Below, piece after piece: positions 59,821-64,000 of a stretch of 64,000 nucleotides of DNA; position 1 is the stretch's first letter, and each line of letters starts with the position of its first letter. Source of the DNA: Moniliophthora roreri (taxonomy: Eukaryota > Basidiomycota > Agaricomycetes > Agaricales > Marasmiaceae); contig LATX02000197.1 of NCBI GenBank assembly GCA_001466705.2, positions 496,001 to 560,000 on the forward strand, in the 5' to 3' direction. The notes beneath the pieces were generated by a model. That model did no database searches and was not told the DNA's origin. It saw only the letters and a program-made list of their open reading frames with translations. Position numbers and translations under genes: made by a program.

Positions 59821-60537
59821 TTAGCGTCGCAGCTTCCGCACATTCCAAGCCAGACGTCCACTCGATGATGTCCCCTTTGGTGCACGCGTTGAAGTCCCCT
59901 GGGTAGCGGTGTGGGTTGCGTATGCCTTCGATACTACTGTAGTAGGACCTAACAATAGGTTAGTTATACGAGGATGGGGTGGATGTAACTCTGAACAACT
60001 CACAGGGTGGGTATTCGATATCCTCGTACTCGCAGCGCTGTGCCTGGATTTCGCGCTGTGCCTGGATTTCGCGCTGTGCCTGGATTTCGCGCTGTGCCTG
60101 GATTTCTGCGATTGCATGGCTTACTGCCATCGGCTGTATATACAGTTGTATAAGCAACTGAGCGACTAACTTGTAACCTGGATTGTGTAATCCACGTTGC
60201 TGGTGATATTCTTTATGCAACTGATACAAATCAGTTGCCTAGATAGCCAGGTATCAGATCAATCTCAAACAAGCAGCCAATCATTTGTACGCACTTGGAG
60301 CAGCGTTTCTCTGTCTCTAAGACATAACAGAGACCGCCTGCCTGTTCGCACATTCTTGCACGTCTTCTCGTGGTCGTCCCAATTTTTGATATTGTAGCGC
60401 GTGTTTGGATCGAGAGAGATCCTTTGATTGCATGCCATGCAAATGACGTGATGAGGTCCAAGGGTATGAGTATCGACAAAATCCCGCATAAGGAGGTTCA
60501 CGATGCTGTCTTGCTCTGAGATGTAGAAGGATGACAT
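59821..60537 (-). CDS. CxxC..H..C (zinc-finger-like) small protein, paralogue 2, with hexapeptide repeats
   Basis: Three exons: 60537-60295, 60238-60004 and 59933-59821, with introns of 56 and 70 bp at the same positions as paralogue 1. All junctions keep frame and give 196 residues. C33, C36, H56 and C60 are conserved (HVICMACNQRISL..NWDDHEKTC). The middle exon contains four perfect 18-bp units encoding EIQAQR repeats, absent from paralogue 1, so a charged helix has been lengthened in frame. The first exon is exactly the same length as in paralogue 1. Both genes lie in duplicated blocks. The function is unknown. Confidence 0.75.
60035..60106 (-). repeat. 18-bp coding minisatellite, four perfect units
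   Basis: Plus-strand unit GCGCTGTGCCTGGATTTC, four identical copies. On the coding strand it gives a six-residue repeat (EIQAQR) without breaking the frame. Confidence 0.95.
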
Positions 60538-60718
60538 GACTGAGAATGTACTGTATGAGGGAATGATTTGATGGGAAATTGCCCTGGAATCATTTGCTTT
60601 TAAGTCTCCCTTTTCGTGGCAGAGATGTCCATTACCTTGTGGTGCTTGTTAGATTTATTGTAATCCCCCGGGAGCCACAGACACTGTGGCCAGAATATTC
60701 ACGCTGCCACAACGCACT

Positions 60719-61317
60719 GCCACGCAGCATTCTTCACATATCACTAAAGAACCCTAGTACCCGAGCTCTTCAAAACCTCCTTGCACAAAACATGTATCGT
60801 GATGAATCTCCGGTGCAGCTATCAAGACATAAATATAACACTTGGAGCGTGTTGGGAGCGTGCGTCAAAGAACGACTTACTCCTGTACCACCCTTGGCTC
60901 GTCCTTCAAGTCACATCTGCCTTGCTTGTTTGAATTCCCGCTGGAATCGTTGCGAACATCATTAAGCTGGTGGCGCTCCAAATCAATACACAGACAAAAA
61001 GTATAATCCAGGTCAATAGGTTGAAAAAGAGTCCCGAAGGTGAAGATGTCAATCCATCTGTGACGACTTTTATAAGCCTTGTTCAGTGACGAGACAAGTA
61101 GAGAAGGCAGTCCATCGACGCGATGAAGCTGAAAATGTCCACGCTGAGCTAGCCTGCGGCGCAGAATTTAACTGCGGCATGCTGGGAGGGTCTGCAGTCA
61201 ACCATCACGGTACTTGACGACGTGAAGTTCACGCAGCCGGCACGCTCCCGTCTACGGGTTTCTGGAGGCGGGATATGAGCGCTGAAGGGCAGTGCACCAG
61301 ATCATGATAGCCTGTCA
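60719..61317. other. Intergenic, no supported gene
   Basis: An open frame at 60579-60965 runs across the duplication edge but has no motif. Confidence 0.4.
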
Positions 61318-62334
61318 TCAGAAATGCGTATAGAAAACAGTGTGGTGTGGATCAAAAGAGTGCTTCTCCGGAACAAGTCCGTCGTCCTTCACGGTAGCTT
61401 TCCAGACTCCAAGAATGGACTTCTCGTCATGACGAGCTTTCTCTGCAAAATCAGCCCTTGTCATAGTGAAGAAGGCCCGTATTTCCTCGTCAAATGGTTC
61501 CAAGGTGTTACCGAATTGAGGCTTGGGGAACGGGGGTAACCTTTTCAAAGCGTAGGAAAGCTGCTTTTTCAAATGTTTCAAAAGTCCTGCACCCTTTAAA
61601 GGGGACCGAAGGTGAAGCGGGGTAAGCGATTGCACCGATTTTACAAATTGCTGCCTGACTTCATCGATTGTAGGACGTTGAGAAGGTTCCTCAGTCATCA
61701 TGGCAATGGTTAGCCGGCGCAGGAATGCCAAGCCAGCAGTCCGCTGTTTAGAGACATATTAGCAGTGTACAATATGAGAATGCAAAGATCAGACACGCAC
61801 CAGAAGATCTCGTTCAATAAACCTTCCTAGGCAGTAGATATCAGCCGGGAAAGGGTTATAGGTCGTTCGATTTTCCCGGTTTCGAAATTCCGGTAATACA
61901 TGTGCTACAGCGTCGTCGAAAGATGCCTCGGGGAAGCCTTCCCGCGGGTCGTAGGCTTTTACACTGCCAAAGTCGATAATGTAGTACCGAGGCCAGCGCT
62001 GTGTGCGAGTATGGGCGGGGTAGATGTCCTTTCGCAAGTCTAATGACTTGTTAACTTGTATGGGGTGAAAGTCGGTGTACTTGTACATTCCACTGGCGTT
62101 CATCATAATATTCTCCGATGTCAACTTGCTATATCAATAAAAGTAGGTGAATCACAAGTGCAGGCTAAAGAAAGTTGCTTACCGATGTGCCACGTATTGC
62201 TGATGGATGAAATGAACGCCCTGGTGGACATACTGTCAGCAGGAGAACGTAAGGAGAACATAATCGCACCTCAAATAGCTCATCCAGGAAGTGTACAACC
62301 TCACCGACAGTTTCAAGAGGTGGGGCATTGAATG

Positions 62335-62344
62335 GTCTAAGCTG
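62335..62344. repeat. Target-site duplication, left copy
   Basis: GTCTAAGCTG, identical to 63829-63838. Confidence 0.93.
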
Positions 62345-63828
62345 GGCCACAACATTTTCACGTAACGCATGTAAGTAACGTTACTGACTTGCATGTCAGT
62401 AACGGTCAAGTAACATTACAGTAACATACCTTAGAACATAAAGTAGCAGTATGTCAGAGGATGACAATCAATGGACGTACCTTGTAAGTAACGTTTCAGG
62501 TGAGTCGTCGCCGTTGCTGTTCAACTTGCTCCTGTCGTCGCTAGTTCCCAAAACCCATGACGTGATTGATGATATTGATCTTATCGGATCAGTTCCCAGG
62601 CTTAGTACGTCAAGATGAAGCAGAAAGAACACGTCGTGAGGCTCCTCGGCCCAAGCCAGAATCAGTGAAGAAGTAGTACTTGGGAAAATTGTCTCTGGTA
62701 TGCAGTACGTCGTACTGTAGAGGAAGGAACTGAAACTATAAAAGCAGAGAATTGAGATAAGATTGTGGCTGTGATCTCCGCTAAGATAACATGGATGATG
62801 TTTGAAGTATGGAAGTTACTTTTCATATGTAGAAGCATCTATAGGTAAGAAAAGAGCTGTCAGCAGAAATCATTAAAAGAAAGGAATTGAGAACTAAAAG
62901 AGAAAATGTAAGTGCCCACCAACACTAATGCCCATCCCCAAAGAGTCCTAGTGACTCTTTCAGCTTTCTTTACTATCTTGTGTGCTAAATTAGTCTATTG
63001 TCACTCAAAATAGCTGTCTATGTGCTGTGCTGAACTTGTTTATCACACTTTACTAATTTATAACTGTGAGGTTTCACACTTCTAGCCTCCATAGTTAGAT
63101 GATGGTAGTGCTAGTTGTTTGAATGATATTGCTAAAGTTCACAAAGTGTTGACCATTGAACAGGACATGCAAGTAACAGCCTGCAATGACCAAGTATATG
63201 TCTGTAATGTACCAGCAACTGTAAGTAACATGTCAGTAATAGTCAGAGACCTGTAAGTAACTGTTAGTGACTCCAAAGTGACTTATCAGTTACTGTAAGT
63301 AATAATAAATGCTCAATAGATCACACACAGGTTAAATAACACAGAATAGCTTCACAACTGCAGGCTACAATCATTCTAGAAGTACACTGGCACTGGAGAA
63401 GGGTCTCCCATCCATTAAATTCTTATGTTCAAAAGTATGATTTGTTTTCAAGAAACCAGCATAAATAATAGACACAATGACTATTGAACTGAAAGTCCAG
63501 TAATGTTGTAAAATGTAAGAATGTCATAGTCAGAAGGGTATAGGAATGAGTACATGCCCTTAGCAACAATATAAGTGGTCATGATTAAAAACAGCAAGTT
63601 GTGTACTTTTCCACCGTGGGAAACATATTGACCACTCTGGTGAAGCAACTGCAAAAAACAGGTTTGAAAGCCACAAATGAATTCCTGAGTGATAACAGAC
63701 AAATGATATGGAAGGAATTGAGGGAATGGTGACAGGAAGTAAATGAAAGTGACAGGGAAGTAAATGTCAGTAACAGTAAGTAACGGAAATAGCGTTACTT
63801 ACACCGTTACGGGAATTTGATCATGCCC
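62345..63828. mobile_element. 1484-bp Mutator-like inverted-repeat element with 10-bp target-site duplication
   Basis: GTCTAAGCTG occurs at 62335-62344 and 63829-63838, directly outside the element. The ends are imperfect inverted repeats of about 40 bp: GGCCACAACATTTTCACGTAACGC on the left (two parts) against GGGCATGATC and AAATTCCCGTAACGG read from the right. Multiple GTAAGTAAC/CAGTAAC words crowd both ends and 63170-63310. No transposase frame is present, so it is non-autonomous. A 9-11-bp duplication points to the Mutator-like group; this is inference. The interior is AT-rich and unlike the surrounding kinase gene. Confidence 0.88.
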
Positions 63829-63838
63829 GTCTAAGCTG
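63829..63838. repeat. Target-site duplication, right copy
   Basis: GTCTAAGCTG, identical to 62335-62344. Confidence 0.93.
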
Positions 63839-64000
63839 AGGCATAACAAGGATTGCGCACTCCTCATAGTTGGGGATGTCGTACAAAACCTGATAGAGTT
63901 GAACACAGTGATTCGATCGCTGTCTCGCCATTGAAGGGGCAGACCCGAAATAGGATGCAATGCGAGCTTCATCGCTAGCAGCAAGCACTCGCTTCATCAC

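Larger units (their letters stand above)
59804..60718. repeat. Segmental duplication carrying the zinc-finger-like gene, copy 2
   Basis: Partner of 51406-52238; the main difference is the 18-bp repeat expansion at 60035-60106. Confidence 0.8.
61318..64000 (-). pseudogene. Protein-kinase-like gene split by a transposon (5' end beyond window)
   Basis: Minus-strand exons: 64000-63829 (partial; EARIASYFGSAPSM, HCVQLYQVL, AILVMPQLR), then, beyond the insertion, 62344-62270 (PFNAPPLETVGEVVHFLDELFE, in two parts), 62220-62183, 62128-61801 and 61743-61318. Introns of 49, 54 and 57 bp all keep frame. The kinase core shows GVHFIHQQYVAHR, then KLTSENIMM, IIDFGSV (DFG) and NPFPADIYCLG. The catalytic loop reads HRK where HRD is expected, so the catalytic base is missing. 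Removing the 1484-bp element and one 10-bp duplication restores ..PQLRPFNAPP.. exactly. It belongs to the divergent kinase-like family expanded in agaricomycetes. It is broken here and was perhaps already a pseudokinase. Confidence 0.82.

Noticed and set aside
59909..60161. Plus-strand frame with repeated CLDFA text
   Set aside because: It is the antisense reading of the 18-bp minisatellite in the zinc-finger-like gene, whose minus-strand splicing is well supported.
61318..61539. Plus-strand frame at the kinase 3' end
   Set aside because: Antisense of the last kinase exon.
1..64000. CRISPR arrays, operons or bacterial-style ribosome binding sites
   Set aside because: Nothing of the kind was seen. 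Introns, Pol III tRNA signals and retroelements show a eukaryotic nuclear sequence.

Overview
The window looks like nuclear DNA of a filamentous basidiomycete, most likely an agaricomycete (mushroom-forming fungus). The grounds are: protein genes split by many 45-60 bp GT..AG introns; repeated F-box/leucine-rich genes; an agaricomycete-style protein-kinase-like gene; a multi-exon microsomal P450; tRNA genes with introns; and many Ty3/gypsy, copia-like, LINE and terminal-inverted-repeat elements. I cannot name a species. Two single N bases (17577, 27041) suggest scaffold joins.

Layout. 0-6.2 kb: two tail-to-tail F-box paralogues (222-1735 plus, 2174-3719 minus) and a broken third copy (about 4080-6160). 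6394-8869: a 2.5 kb element with 52-bp inverted ends, repeated almost identically at 54736-57216. 9.0-20.3 kb: an AT-rich, CpG-poor repeat block with a small inverted-repeat element, a solo LTR, a decayed Hsp70-like gene and a 1.6 kb direct repeat pair. 20.3-30.7 kb: a nest of decayed Ty3/gypsy copies, a nested solo LTR and a LINE tail. 32-46 kb: more ordinary genic DNA with a membrane protein (33216-34418), a signal-peptide/TM protein (37072-38413), a decayed tandem family (40.6-43.2 kb) and a complete cytochrome P450 (43777-45911). 48.1-54.7 kb: a segmental duplication, each copy carrying a tRNA-Glu(CUC) gene with a different intron; one copy later received a solo LTR. 51.4-52.2 and 59.8-60.7 kb: a duplicated three-exon gene with a CxxC..H..C motif. 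58212-59773: a further F-box gene. 61318-64000: a kinase-like gene split by a 1484 bp element with a perfect 10-bp target-site duplication.

How the parts relate. There is no operon or metabolic cluster. The F-box genes would feed SCF ubiquitin ligases and the P450 would act in oxidative metabolism, but they are not arranged as a pathway. The main story is genome turnover: paralogue birth and decay, solo-LTR formation, recent movement of two inverted-repeat elements, and decay of older elements by CpG-to-TpG/CpA change. Splice models were built by hand from frame continuity and GT..AG sites; no homology search was possible.
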